Origin: Flavobacteriaceae bacterium
Lineage (GTDB): Bacteria > Bacteroidota > Bacteroidia > Flavobacteriales > Flavobacteriaceae
Assembly (NCBI GenBank): GCA_028280265.1
Contig: JANQMD010000046.1
Location: forward strand, 41,856-105,855
Length of the DNA stretch: 64,000 nt
Direction of reading: 5' to 3'
This document shows, piece by piece, positions 39,536-48,660 of this stretch. The translations under genes were made by a program, and so were the position numbers. The notes beneath the pieces are model-generated. The model was given only the letters and a program-made list of their open reading frames with translations, was not told where the DNA came from and searched no databases. The first letter of the stretch is position 1, and each line of letters starts with the position of its first letter.

Positions 39536-42073
39536 ATGGTTAAAAAATTATTCTCTCTTATCTTTCTTGCTTGTTTTGTTGGATTCTCTTCTGCTCAGAC
39601 AATAGATTATCGGAGTGCTCCTTTGAAAAAAAACAGCAATTATTACGAAATAGTGAATCAGGTGAATGCTCAACTGAGCCCCTTGTTTGGAAAAACTGAT
39701 CGAAAAAGCAAGAAAAAGCTTAAACAATTTAGGCGCTGGGCGGCTTTTTGGAAAGATCGAGTATTACCAGATGGTTCTTTTGTCTCAGCGGCGCACGACT
39801 ACAAGGAATGGCAAGTTGACAATATTAGGCAGTCTCAATTCAGACAAGCTAGTATGAATACCCAATGGACATTAGTCGGACCTGCACAATTTCCTACATC
39901 TACATCAGCAATCTATCCCGGTATGGGAAGAATTAATACAGTTGCTTTTAATGGAACCGATACTAATACATTGTACGTGGGATCTCCTGCTGGAGGTGTA
40001 TGGAAAAGTACAAATGGAGGAACTACCTGGGTACCTAAAGGGGATAATTTCCCAAATATGGGAGTTTCAAACATCGTTATCGATCCATCTAATGCCAATG
40101 TTCTCTATCTCGCAACTGGTGATTGGGATGGTCAGCATAATAGGTCTCTAGGTATTTTAAAATCAACAAATGCTGGAGATACTTGGACTCAGACAGGTTT
40201 AACATTTACTTTAGGACAAAATGATCTCATTAGTAAATTATTAATTGACCCTAACAACACCAATACAATTTTTGCAACCACTAGAAATAGTATCAAAAGA
40301 AGTACTAATGGAGGTACAACATGGACAGATGTATTTACAGAAACTGGAGCTCTTTTTAACGATATACAGTATAAGACTGGTAGCAATGCGGTCTTGTATG
40401 CAACTTCTAAATTAGGAAAGTTTTACACTTCTAGCAACAACGGGAACAGTTGGTCAGTTACTTCAACAATAACACCTGTCGGGCAAAATTTTAGTTCAAG
40501 GGTAGATATTGCTCAAACAGCAAATGATCCAAATCTAATTTTTGCTTTAGACGAAGCTGGTAAAATACAGCGGTCTACTAATGGAGGGGTTAGCTGGACT
40601 ACAGTTTCAACAATCGCTGGATATAGTTCTCAAGGAGGATTTAATATGGCAATTAACATTTCTCCTATTAATAAAGATTTAATACTAGTAGGAGGAGTTC
40701 ATGGATGGAGATCATCAAATGGTGGTACTAGTTGGGTAAAGTACTTAGACGGGTATTGGCCAGGAGCTGGAAGTCCATTTTTTTATGTGCATTCAGATCA
40801 TCACGATATGAAGTTTGTTCCTAATTCTAATATGGTTTTTTCTGTAAACGATGGTGGTATTCACAGAGGCAATGCTTCTTTAGATACTCCTTGGACAGAT
40901 TTATCTTCAGGATTAGCAATTACACAATATTATAATGTTTCAGGAACCCCACAAAATGCAGGAAAGTTAATCGCTGGAGCTCAAGATAACGATATTGGGA
41001 TTTATAATGGAACTACATGGTCTGGTCAAAATGAAGGAACAGACGGAGTAGAAGGTTTATGGGATTATTCTAATGAAAATATTGCGTGGAGTTGTAGTCA
41101 AGCAGGATTCATGTTGAGAACGACAAATAATTTTGCGAGTACACAACAAGTTACCACCCCATCTGGAGCTCCTTTTGTTTGGGAATTAGAGATTCATCCT
41201 ACTGTTCCTACTACTATTTTTGGAGGTTTTGGTGATATTTATAAATCTACCAACAGAGGAGATTCATGGACTAATTTAAATTCGAATGCTGGAGAAATAG
41301 AATTTATTTCAATTGCTCCTTCTAATCCGGATATCATTTGGGTTTCAGGAAACAATATTAATACCGGAACTAATAGTGTGAGGAAGACAACCAACGGAGG
41401 TACAAGTTGGTCTACGATTTCTGTACCTCAATCAAATGGGAATGTTAAAAGTATAGAGGTACATCCCACAAATCCAAATGAAGTTTATATTGCATATTCA
41501 GGGTATTTATCAGGAAAAGTGTATAAATCTACCAACGGAGGAGTAAGCTGGACCAATATTACTGGAACCTTACCAAATGTTCCAACTCATAAGATTCTTT
41601 ATAGAACTGGAAGTACAAATGGAGAATTGTTTTTAGCGACAGATTTGGGAGTATATTATCGTACTAATACTTCTGGCGATTGGGTAAAATTAAGTAATGG
41701 TATACCAAATGTCATTGTATATGACATAGAGATTCATTACAGTACGCAAAAAATTAGAGCAGCTACTTTTGGTAGAGGGGTATGGGAAGCATCAATAAGC
41801 CAGGCTGCACTAGGTGTAGATGATACTTTACCTCCTAACGCGATTACACTTTATCCAAACCCAACTGAAAACAAGTATTTTAGTTTGAAACTAAATAGTT
41901 TACAAGGAACTAGTAAAGTTATGGTATATAACATTATAGGAACTGTTGTTAAAGAATTTAGCACTCAAGACATCCTTAATTCTATAGACCTCAATAATTT
42001 TTCAAGAGGTGTATATCTAGTTAAAGTAATTAACAATGGGAAAAGTCTAACCAAAAAGTTAATTGTAAATTAG
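39536..42073 (+). CDS. Secreted BNR/sortilin-like repeat protein with T9SS sorting domain
   Basis: This is an 845-residue protein with a signal peptide (KKLFSLIFLACFVGFSSAQ). From about 130 to 740 it contains repeated Asp-box/BNR-type units, such as STNGGTTW, STNAGDTW, SSNNGNSW and STNGGVSW, which form beta-propeller blades like those of sialidase-type or Vps10/sortilin-like proteins. The last 75 residues (LYPNPTENKYF to the final KKLIVN) are a type A T9SS sorting domain, so the protein is exported across the outer membrane and probably anchored or released. No sialidase catalytic Arg triad was identified, so a binding or structural role is equally possible. It carries its own promoter and is not in an evident operon. 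Confidence 0.88.
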   Translation: MVKKLFSLIFLACFVGFSSAQTIDYRSAPLKKNSNYYEIVNQVNAQLSPLFGKTDRKSKKKLKQFRRWAAFWKDRVLPDGSFVSAAHDYKEWQVDNIRQSQFRQASMNTQWTLVGPAQFPTSTSAIYPGMGRINTVAFNGTDTNTLYVGSPAGGVWKSTNGGTTWVPKGDNFPNMGVSNIVIDPSNANVLYLATGDWDGQHNRSLGILKSTNAGDTWTQTGLTFTLGQNDLISKLLIDPNNTNTIFATTRNSIKRSTNGGTTWTDVFTETGALFNDIQYKTGSNAVLYATSKLGKFYTSSNNGNSWSVTSTITPVGQNFSSRVDIAQTANDPNLIFALDEAGKIQRSTNGGVSWTTVSTIAGYSSQGGFNMAINISPINKDLILVGGVHGWRSSNGGTSWVKYLDGYWPGAGSPFFYVHSDHHDMKFVPNSNMVFSVNDGGIHRGNASLDTPWTDLSSGLAITQYYNVSGTPQNAGKLIAGAQDNDIGIYNGTTWSGQNEGTDGVEGLWDYSNENIAWSCSQAGFMLRTTNNFASTQQVTTPSGAPFVWELEIHPTVPTTIFGGFGDIYKSTNRGDSWTNLNSNAGEIEFISIAPSNPDIIWVSGNNINTGTNSVRKTTNGGTSWSTISVPQSNGNVKSIEVHPTNPNEVYIAYSGYLSGKVYKSTNGGVSWTNITGTLPNVPTHKILYRTGSTNGELFLATDLGVYYRTNTSGDWVKLSNGIPNVIVYDIEIHYSTQKIRAATFGRGVWEASISQAALGVDDTLPPNAITLYPNPTENKYFSLKLNSLQGTSKVMVYNIIGTVVKEFSTQDILNSIDLNNFSRGVYLVKVINNGKSLTKKLIVN

Positions 42074-42104
42074 GCCTGATATTCTTAAAGAAGAAAATTC
42101 TCTG

Positions 42105-42163
42105 CTTAGTCATTTTTGCGACTACAAAGAAAAATTATTTTCATAATCGTAAAAATGGCTAAG
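42105..42163. repeat. Imperfect long inverted repeat after the T9SS gene
   Basis: CTTAG-T-CATTTTT near 42105 and AAAAATG-G-CTAAG ending at 42163 pair with single mismatches across a 27-base AT-rich loop, followed by TTTTG. It may end the exoprotein transcript or be a small mobile repeat. Confidence 0.4.
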
Positions 42164-42234
42164 TTTTGAATGTTTAACATTCTGAAAAATCAAACTAGTT
42201 ACTCCTCAAAAACTTTGAAACTAAATTTATTCGT

Positions 42235-42660
42235 GTGAAAAAGTTCTTCATTTTAATGCTAATCTTATCTGGTTGCACCAAAACTTTCATAATTTCATCC
42301 TCTGCAAAAGAAACAGTTATTCCAGGGTTACGACAGGCTCAAACATATTCAAAATACGTTTTTGATATAAAAATCAATATAGTGACAGACATTTCTGTAG
42401 ATAGCCTTATAGTTTATGAAAAGAATCAATGCTATAAGCCAAATTTATCAATTCTAGAGACAGGAACTGGAAGACTTATAAATAAGATTACTTCAAAAGG
42501 TATCTATAAAATAGAGGCAGTTATGAGAAAAGGAAATTATACCATTACTCCCAATTGTTCTGAATCGGAAAACAAAGCTGTATTTTTTATAAAAAATAAA
42601 GGAAAGCAACGCGAGCTAATTATAAATTCTTTTGTAAAAAGAAAAAAAATAATGAGATAG
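42235..42660 (+). CDS. Small hypothetical lipoprotein
   Basis: No family is recognised. The 141-residue product starts at a GTG that provides the basic N-terminus of a lipoprotein signal (FFILMLILSGCTK); the next ATG, seven codons on, would destroy it. The mature part is predicted as beta-rich and ends with basic residues. The segment VIPGLRQAQTYSK near 29-41 contains GLRQAQ, the same hexapeptide as in the GH20 enzyme, and the underlying DNA (42324-42343) resembles the CTTCGACAAGCTCAG repeat. It stands alone between the exoprotein and the esterase-like gene. Confidence 0.6.
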   Translation: MKKFFILMLILSGCTKTFIISSSAKETVIPGLRQAQTYSKYVFDIKINIVTDISVDSLIVYEKNQCYKPNLSILETGTGRLINKITSKGIYKIEAVMRKGNYTITPNCSESENKAVFFIKNKGKQRELIINSFVKRKKIMR

Positions 42661-42737
42661 TTGTAAATAGAGGATAAAAATAATCTCTTTTTACATATCG
42701 CAGATTAACAATTCTTTTTCTATCTTTTGAAACTTAC

Positions 42738-42745
42738 TATCTTTA
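42738..42745 (+). promoter_or_regulatory. Possible -7 element for the esterase-like gene (TATCTTTA)
   Basis: TATCTTTA differs from TAnnTTTG only in the last base and lies 20 bases before the ATG at 42766. Confidence 0.35.
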
Positions 42746-42765
42746 TCAAAGAAACAGTTTAGTAC

Positions 42766-43932
42766 ATGATACGATATACAATTTCACTTTTTTTATTGGT
42801 TTCTTTTTCTCTTTGTTTTGGGCAAAAAACAATCTACAAAACTTATGATTCTCAGGAATTAAAAGATTTGAGAGAAGTTGTCATTCATTTACCAAAGGGA
42901 TACCAGAAAGATTCTTTAGCTAATTTCCCATTAGCTCTTGTATTAGATGGAGAAAAACTATTCGATTTGTATGTTGGAAATGCGAGCTATTATGCTTCGC
43001 AAGACAATGCGCCAGAGCAAATAGTAGTTGGAATTAACACAAAAAAAACTCGTAATACCGATTTAGGCTTTGAAATTATCAATAGTAAATTAACTCCCGA
43101 AGCAAGAAGTTTTTATTTGTTTATAAGAGATGAACTCATCCCTTATGTAGAGGCAAATTACAGAACTTCTCCTTTTTTAACTGTTGTAGGGAGTGGCTTA
43201 TCTGCAAATTTTATCACCTATTTTTTGAAGGAATCTGAGCCTATTTTTAATGCCTATGTTTGTCTGAACCCTACATTGGCACCAGATATTACAAACCTTA
43301 TTCAAACCTATAGGCTTGAGAAATTAGCATCGCAAGACAATACGTTTTATTTTTACCTTTCTGGAAGTCCACATTCTAAAACTGAGAAAATAAAAAAAGT
43401 AAGTGTTTTTGGGGATTTTATGAATTCTATCGGTATCAAAAATTTTAACGTTGTTTACGACCCTGTAGAAAACACTCCCACATCAACCGCTAGTATCGCA
43501 GAGGGCTTGTCCAAATCTTTTGCTAAGATCTTTGAAATTTATTCTGGGATTACAAAAGATGAATATGATAAAAAGATTAAAGATTTAAGTCCTCCTGATG
43601 CAATTGCTTATCTAGAAACAAAATACTTAGATATTGAATATCTTTTTGGAACCAATATGGGAATTCGAAAAAGGGACATAATTGCCATAGAGAATATTAT
43701 TATTGAGAAAGACAATGGCGATTATTTAAAGGACTACGGAGAAATGATTTTAAAATTATTCCCAAAATCTGAAATGGGACACTTTTACTTAGGAAAGTAT
43801 TATGAGCTTGGCAAAGATTATAAGACAGCTCTAAGAGAGTACAGAACTGGTTATGGGAAAATGGATCCTAACGACCCTAATGCAGATTTATATTACCAGA
43901 ATGTAGAACGGGTTTTAAAAAGGCAGCAGTAA
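42766..43932 (+). CDS. Esterase-like alpha/beta hydrolase-fold protein, probably inactive
   Basis: This is a 388-residue exported protein (signal ISLFLLVSFSLCFGQ) with the putative-esterase (Fes/esterase D-like) fold. FPLALVLDGEKLFDLYVGNASYY and FIRDELIPYVEANYRTSP are family marks. At the nucleophile elbow, where members have GHSxGG, this protein reads VVGSGLSANF: the Ser position aligned with GxSxG is Gly, so catalysis is doubtful. After about residue 260 there is a helical, TPR-like C-terminal part (HFYLGKYYELGKDYKTALREY). It lies 7 bases tail-to-tail from the outer-membrane protein gene. It might be a binding or regulatory protein instead. Confidence 0.75.
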   Translation: MIRYTISLFLLVSFSLCFGQKTIYKTYDSQELKDLREVVIHLPKGYQKDSLANFPLALVLDGEKLFDLYVGNASYYASQDNAPEQIVVGINTKKTRNTDLGFEIINSKLTPEARSFYLFIRDELIPYVEANYRTSPFLTVVGSGLSANFITYFLKESEPIFNAYVCLNPTLAPDITNLIQTYRLEKLASQDNTFYFYLSGSPHSKTEKIKKVSVFGDFMNSIGIKNFNVVYDPVENTPTSTASIAEGLSKSFAKIFEIYSGITKDEYDKKIKDLSPPDAIAYLETKYLDIEYLFGTNMGIRKRDIIAIENIIIEKDNGDYLKDYGEMILKLFPKSEMGHFYLGKYYELGKDYKTALREYRTGYGKMDPNDPNADLYYQNVERVLKRQQ

Positions 43933-43939
43933 TATCAAC

Positions 43940-44695
43940 TTAATTCGGTACTAACCTCCAAGAAATTCCACCGCCAAAAGTAAAACCGTTGTTGTTTTTT
44001 TCATTGTATCCGCTTAAGATATCTAGTTGAAGATTATTATGTACTAAATATGACAGTCCTGTATTAAAATTAACTCTGATTTTAGGATTATCATATCTAT
44101 TAAATCCTCCATATACCTCTGCAAATGTGATCCATTTATTATTTATTTTGTAACTCAAATTTGTTGTATAAACACCTTCGATGATAACAACACTCTTTGG
44201 TTGCGAATTTTCAATAACGTTGCTTTTACCTAAATCTAGATTTGTCCCAAAATTAAAAGTGTAACTCCATTTTTCATAAGGGGTATGTGTAAATAAAAAT
44301 AAAATTGAAGAAGAGGAATTTAAATTATTGGAACTAGGAAAATTAAATAAGGTTTGTACACCAACTGATGGAGAAGAATAATCTCCTTCATAAATATTAT
44401 ACTTAGCCCCTATGGAATACAACTTATTCTCGTTTGTATTGTCGGAATGATTGTATACAATTCCACCTATAATTTCTAATCTATCCAACACACCATATTT
44501 CAAAAGTGTATTAGATACAAAAGCACTGTTTTTCTTCAAATAATCAAATCCCGTCTCTATTTGAAATACATCTTTACCAACTGTAAAAACATTAATCGAA
44601 TTACCAGGCCTGTTAGACTCTATTGTCTGATGATATTGTGCTTTTACATGATAAACTAAAAATAAGAACACAAAAGTTATATATGCTTTTTTCAT
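43940..44695 (-). CDS. Outer-membrane beta-barrel protein (MetA-pathway-like transporter family)
   Basis: This is a 251-residue exported protein. The signal YITFVFLFLVYHVKAQ is followed by TIESNRPGNSINVFTVGKDVFQIETGFDY, which resembles the N-terminus of the family annotated as MetA-pathway-of-phenol-degradation or transporter proteins. Alternating amphipathic strands and a final aromatic strand (FGGGISWRLVPN) suggest an outer-membrane barrel. Its substrate is unknown. The start overlaps the stop of the S1-like gene (ATGA), so it is translated as the last gene of the menD run. Confidence 0.75.
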   Translation of the reverse strand: MKKAYITFVFLFLVYHVKAQYHQTIESNRPGNSINVFTVGKDVFQIETGFDYLKKNSAFVSNTLLKYGVLDRLEIIGGIVYNHSDNTNENKLYSIGAKYNIYEGDYSSPSVGVQTLFNFPSSNNLNSSSSILFLFTHTPYEKWSYTFNFGTNLDLGKSNVIENSQPKSVVIIEGVYTTNLSYKINNKWITFAEVYGGFNRYDNPKIRVNFNTGLSYLVHNNLQLDILSGYNEKNNNGFTFGGGISWRLVPN

Positions 44696-45111
44696 TTCTT
44701 GACTAATTTTATTTCTTCAGAAGTAATGTTAATTTTTTTCTCTTTGTATAGAGCTCCCAATGCTCTTTTAAAAGCTTTTTTACTCATTTGTAAATGAAAC
44801 TTAATAGACTCTGGGCTACTTTTATCTGTAAAATTTAAAACTCCGTTGTTTGATTTAAGCTTGGATAATATTTTCTCTTTATCAATGTCAATTGTTTTTC
44901 TATAGCCTAAAGGTTGTAATGAAACATCAATCTTTCCATCTTCTCTCACATTTTTGATATATCCTACGGTTTTTAACCCTTCTTCTAAAGGTTTAAAAAT
45001 TTCGTTCCTATATATCAAACCTTCATAGGTTTCCTCTATCAATACGGTATACCCTAATGCGGTCTCTATACCAACTACTAATTCGACTTTTTGTCCCACT
45101 TCTAAATCCAT
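44692..45111 (-). CDS. Short S1/winged-helix RNA-binding protein (CvfB-like)
   Basis: This is a 139-residue protein that corresponds to only half of the CvfB/YitL type. One S1-like OB domain (about 1-65, VGQKVELVVGIETALGYTVLIEET then VGYIKNVREDGKIDVSLQ) is followed by a winged-helix-like end (SPESIKFHLQMSKKAFKRALGALYKEKKINIT). CvfB proteins usually have about 280 residues with further N-terminal S1 domains, so this is an N-terminally short relative. The start codon shares a base with the menD stop (TAATG) and the stop overlaps the next start (ATGA), so the short form is a natural operon member rather than a fragment. Confidence 0.78.
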   Translation of the reverse strand: MDLEVGQKVELVVGIETALGYTVLIEETYEGLIYRNEIFKPLEEGLKTVGYIKNVREDGKIDVSLQPLGYRKTIDIDKEKILSKLKSNNGVLNFTDKSSPESIKFHLQMSKKAFKRALGALYKEKKINITSEEIKLVKK

Positions 45112-46757
45112 TATCTTAAATAATTAATGTATTCTTTTAGTACAATATCATTTTGATCATTTGGAGTAAATATTTCCAAAATCTTTGGATGATCATCCTT
45201 GTAAAAATCTGCCAACTGTTCCTTTAGTGATTTCAAATTAGAGGCAGATTTATACTCTAATCCGTACATCTCACTTAAATATTCAGCTTTTAATCGATGT
45301 GGTGCCTCAAAATAATGTAAGGCATCTGTTGATTTTGGGCCTGGAATAATTTTAAAGATACCTCCACCAGAGTTATTAACGATAATAATTCTAAAATCTT
45401 TTGGGATGTAATCATTCCACAAACCATTGCTGTCATAGAAAAAACTCAAATCTCCAGTAATCAATGTTGTTCTATTTGTATTCACATAAGCAGCACCAAT
45501 TGCTGTGCTAGTGCTTCCATCTATACCGCTGGTTCCTCTGTTACAAAAAACAGTCAGGGATTTTTTCATTTTAAACAACTGAGAATAACGAATAATTGCA
45601 CTGTTGCTAAACTGCACTTCTGATTGTTCAGGCAAAGATTCCAATACGCTCTCAAAAACTTTTAGATCTGAGTAGGGAGCAATTTTCAGATACTCTTTAT
45701 GTCTCTCATTGGTATGATTTCTATATCCCATCCATTTAGATTCATAGTCGCTTCCATTTTCATATTTAGTTTTTTCACTAAAACTCTTAAAGAATGTTTT
45801 GCTGTCAATTTTAATATGATTTGTTAAAGCAAAGTAGGTATTAAAAGCTCTCAATTCATTAACATGCCAATGCTCTTTTGGCTGATAATCTCGTAGAAAC
45901 TTTTTAATCTTTTTTGAGATGATCAATCCTCCAAAAGTCAATAGTATATCAGGTTGTAAAGAGGTAAGTTCTTCATTGTTTAAATTGAAAATCAAGTTAT
46001 CAATCGAATTGATAAAACGATGATTATGAAGATTTGAAGTGGTCTCTGTCAATACCAAAACTGAAGGATCGTTCGCTACTTTATCCAATAAAATTTCTAA
46101 TTCAGTATCTGGATAGTGAACCCCTACCAGAATCATCTTTTTCTTCGAGGCATTCCATTGAGAAGACAGTTGTTCATAATCGACCTCATCCATTTGAATT
46201 TGTTGATTTACTTTAAAAGGAAATTCCATCATTTCATCAACAGTTTCATAGAGAGGCTCATCGAAAGGAGCATTGATATGAATAGGTCCTTTTACCTGAG
46301 TGAGCATAGAAAATGCCTCAGTCAATAACTCAAAATTCTTTTCTGTTTGCTTCTCTTGAAGGTTCGCATTAAACAGAATATGGTTCTGAAAAACATTCTC
46401 CTGGCGAATGGTTTGTCCATCTCCTATATCAATCAAGTGCTTGGGTCTGTCTGCTGAGATCACAACCAGTGGAATCTGACTATAATAGGCCTCCGCTACT
46501 GCGGGATAGTAATTTAACACGGCGGAACCCGATGTACACACAATAGCAACAGGTTTTTGTTGTTGCTGTGCAATTCCTAAAGCAAAAAATGCAGCACAAC
46601 GTTCATCTACAATACTAATGGTATCAAAATCTTCATCATTCGCAAAGCCGATCGTCAAAGGAGCATTTCTGGAACCTGGTGAAATGATTACCGTTCCGAT
46701 TTCAAATTGACGACAAGCAGAGATGATAATTTGTGCTAATTCCTTTTTAGGGTACAT
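45111..46757 (-). CDS. menD: 2-succinyl-5-enolpyruvyl-6-hydroxy-3-cyclohexene-1-carboxylate synthase
   Basis: MenD is the thiamine-diphosphate enzyme that joins 2-oxoglutarate to isochorismate, the first committed step of menaquinone synthesis. The 548 residues show the expected order: an N-terminal Pyr domain with GTVIISPGSRNAPLTIGFAN and the ThDP-activating Glu in VDERCAAFFALG, and a central domain. The PP domain has NRGTSGIDGSTSTAIGAA and GDLSFFYDSNGLW followed by VNNSGGGIF. A TAnnTTTG promoter lies about 60 bases upstream. It is the first gene of a three-gene run with overlapping start and stop codons. Confidence 0.96.
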   Translation of the reverse strand: MYPKKELAQIIISACRQFEIGTVIISPGSRNAPLTIGFANDEDFDTISIVDERCAAFFALGIAQQQQKPVAIVCTSGSAVLNYYPAVAEAYYSQIPLVVISADRPKHLIDIGDGQTIRQENVFQNHILFNANLQEKQTEKNFELLTEAFSMLTQVKGPIHINAPFDEPLYETVDEMMEFPFKVNQQIQMDEVDYEQLSSQWNASKKKMILVGVHYPDTELEILLDKVANDPSVLVLTETTSNLHNHRFINSIDNLIFNLNNEELTSLQPDILLTFGGLIISKKIKKFLRDYQPKEHWHVNELRAFNTYFALTNHIKIDSKTFFKSFSEKTKYENGSDYESKWMGYRNHTNERHKEYLKIAPYSDLKVFESVLESLPEQSEVQFSNSAIIRYSQLFKMKKSLTVFCNRGTSGIDGSTSTAIGAAYVNTNRTTLITGDLSFFYDSNGLWNDYIPKDFRIIIVNNSGGGIFKIIPGPKSTDALHYFEAPHRLKAEYLSEMYGLEYKSASNLKSLKEQLADFYKDDHPKILEIFTPNDQNDIVLKEYINYLR

Positions 46758-46817
46758 TTTTTCGAGTTACAAAGTAGCACAGTTACGGAAATGCAAAGTT
46801 CTACAGTATTCTGGTTG

Positions 46818-46825
46818 CAAAGGTA
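46818..46825 (-). promoter_or_regulatory. Promoter -7 element for menD (TACCTTTG)
   Basis: On the minus strand TACCTTTG matches TAnnTTTG exactly and is followed by CAACC. It gives menD a leader of about 55 bases, made of CAAAG-type degenerate repeats. Confidence 0.55.
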
Positions 46826-46844
46826 AACCTTCTTATGAATTTTT

Positions 46845-46889
46845 ATAAAAAAGAAAGCCAGAAAATATCTTGCGAAACTTTCTGGCTTT
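46845..46889 (-). terminator. Intrinsic terminator after the transaldolase gene
   Basis: AAAGCCAGAAA (46854-46864) and TTTCTGGCTTT (46879-46889) form a perfect 11-base stem with a 14-base loop. On the minus strand it is followed by CTTTTTT. It begins 20 bases past the stop of the aldolase gene. Confidence 0.9.
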
Positions 46890-46909
46890 GAAGCTTTGTA
46901 ACTTCCCTC

Positions 46910-47563
46910 TTAGTTACCTTTTTTATAGTCTGCTAAAAACTTAGCAAGTCCAATATCTGTTAAAGGGTGTTTTAACAATCCAGTGATAGCACTCAAAGGG
47001 CCAGTCATAACATCAGCACCAATCTTAGCACAATCAATCACATGCATAGTGTGACGTACAGAAGCTGCTAAAATTTCCGTTTCAAACATGTAATTATCGT
47101 AAATCTGGCGAATCTCAGCAATCAAATTCAATCCATCCGTAGAAATATCATCTAAACGCCCAATGAAGGGAGATACATAAGTTGCCCCGGCTTTGGCTGC
47201 TAAAAGTGCTTGCCCAGCAGAAAAGACCAAAGTAACATTCGTTTTAATTCCTTTGTCTGAAAAATATTTACATGCCTTTACACCGTCTGCAATCATTGGA
47301 AGTTTTACCACAATTTGTGGATTCAATGCAGCAAGTGCTTCTCCTTCTCTCACCATTCCTTCAAAGTCTGTAGAAATTACTTCGGCAGATACATCTCCGT
47401 CTACTAAGTCACAGATGGCTTTATAGTGATTAATAATATTTTCTTCTCCAGTAATTCCCTCTTTTGCCATCAATGATGGGTTGGTTGTTACTCCGTCTAA
47501 AATTCCTAAAGCTTGGGCTTCTTTAATTTTGTCTAAGTTAGCTGTATCAATAAAAAACTTCAT
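46910..47563 (-). CDS. Fructose-6-phosphate aldolase / TalC-type transaldolase
   Basis: This is a 217-residue class I aldolase of the short transaldolase (TalC/FSA) group. [20 protein letters not shown] and [13 protein letters not shown] are the start, Lys87 in VVKLPM is the Schiff-base residue, and [32 protein letters not shown] follows. It transfers dihydroxyacetone units in the pentose phosphate pathway or splits fructose 6-phosphate; the two cannot be told apart from sequence alone. It has a matching promoter upstream and a terminator downstream, so it is monocistronic. Confidence 0.92.
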   Translation of the reverse strand: MKFFIDTANLDKIKEAQALGILDGVTTNPSLMAKEGITGEENIINHYKAICDLVDGDVSAEVISTDFEGMVREGEALAALNPQIVVKLPMIADGVKACKYFSDKGIKTNVTLVFSAGQALLAAKAGATYVSPFIGRLDDISTDGLNLIAEIRQIYDNYMFETEILAASVRHTMHVIDCAKIGADVMTGPLSAITGLLKHPLTDIGLAKFLADYKKGN

Positions 47564-47586
47564 TGTTGTGGTTTTGTTTTACACCA

Positions 47587-47594
47587 CAAATATA
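47587..47594 (-). promoter_or_regulatory. Promoter -7 element for the transaldolase gene (TATATTTG)
   Basis: On the minus strand TATATTTG matches TAnnTTTG and lies 23 bases before the ATG at 47563, followed by TGG. Confidence 0.6.
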
Positions 47595-47677
47595 GAGTGA
47601 ATATCAAGAGTATAAAACTAGAAAATATGCAAACATTTCAGTAGTTATCAACACTTAGAAGACAATTATATTTATTA

Positions 47678-48478
47678 CTACAACTTGTAATGGTTCATCA
47701 GTAATTTCTCATAAACTTTATCGGGAAGGAGTCGTTTTAAAACGATTGAGAATTTTTCCATGAACCCTCCTACTTTGTAGTGAACGTTCGGGTCATTTGT
47801 ATGAATAATCTGTTCTATTTTTTTTGCCATGATGACTGGGTCCATTCCCTGATCTACATGAGCATCCATCAAATCGAGGTTTGCTTGGTATTTTTGTTTG
47901 TACACAGAATCTTCGAAAACAGGTGTATGATATCTCCCCACAGCAATGTTTGTAGCAACATCCCCTGGAGCGACATTGGTTACACGAATTCCAAATTCTT
48001 TCACCTCCATTCGAACCGCTTCCATGGTCAATTCTAGTGCTCCTTTTGTCGCTGAATAGATTCCTCTGTAGGGCAATCCCATATAACCAGCAATCGAGGT
48101 TACATTTACAATCAGTCCTTTGCCTTGCTCACGCATTTGTGGTAAAACAGCTTTTACAACATCTATGGCACCAAAATAGTTTGTATCAAAAACTTTTCTC
48201 ATTTCATCAGTAGGAGTATCTTCCACTGGACCTGTGATGCCCATTCCTGCGTTGTTAATCAACACATCAATTCTTCCAACTTCGTTAACGACAGTTTGAA
48301 TTGCTTTTTTTATAGAATTCGATTTGGTGACATCCAATGGAATCATCTTGTAGTTTTCAGGCTCACCTTTAGGATTTCTACTCGTTCCATAAACTACATA
48401 GCCTTTGTCTGATAAAAGCTCCGCTGTAGATTGTCCAATACCTGAAGAAGCCCCAGTAATAAAAACTACTTTCGACAT
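47678..48478 (-). CDS. Short-chain dehydrogenase/reductase (SDR)
   Basis: This is a 266-residue classical SDR. TGASSGIG at 8-15 binds the nucleotide, NNAG near 75 is in the core, and the catalytic Ser is in VNVTSIAG. YSATKGALE near 149-157 holds the Tyr-x3-Lys pair. The Arg in TSRNPK after the second strand favours NADPH. The substrate is unknown; the long C-terminal region is like that of the 3-oxoacyl or retinol-type SDR groups. It stands alone, 115 bases upstream of the aldolase gene. Confidence 0.9.
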   Translation of the reverse strand: MSKVVFITGASSGIGQSTAELLSDKGYVVYGTSRNPKGEPENYKMIPLDVTKSNSIKKAIQTVVNEVGRIDVLINNAGMGITGPVEDTPTDEMRKVFDTNYFGAIDVVKAVLPQMREQGKGLIVNVTSIAGYMGLPYRGIYSATKGALELTMEAVRMEVKEFGIRVTNVAPGDVATNIAVGRYHTPVFEDSVYKQKYQANLDLMDAHVDQGMDPVIMAKKIEQIIHTNDPNVHYKVGGFMEKFSIVLKRLLPDKVYEKLLMNHYKL

Positions 48479-48660
48479 ATCAAATTAAAATTAAAAACAA
48501 ATATCTGAAAACAAGATTGAATAAAGTGGTGTTTGGTATAAAAGTTACAAAGGTTTAAAATAGCAAAGACTCAGAGTTAGAAAGAAAAAAGAATTCTAAC
48601 AATCCAATTATCTATAAATCTAAATATCAAAAAAAGTGAGTAAAAAAATGAAAAGAAAAA
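48479..48660. other. First part of a 529-base gap around the SRP RNA: repeats only
   Basis: Between the SDR start and the SRP RNA 3' end lies a low-complexity stretch with CAAAG units (48543-48580) and the AATCCAATTATCTA string at 48601-48614 shared with the recN-fabI gap. The open frame crossing 48636-48878 is opposite the SRP RNA and has no family-like content. The remainder of the gap (48791-49007) carries only the DUF4199 promoter. Confidence 0.6.
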
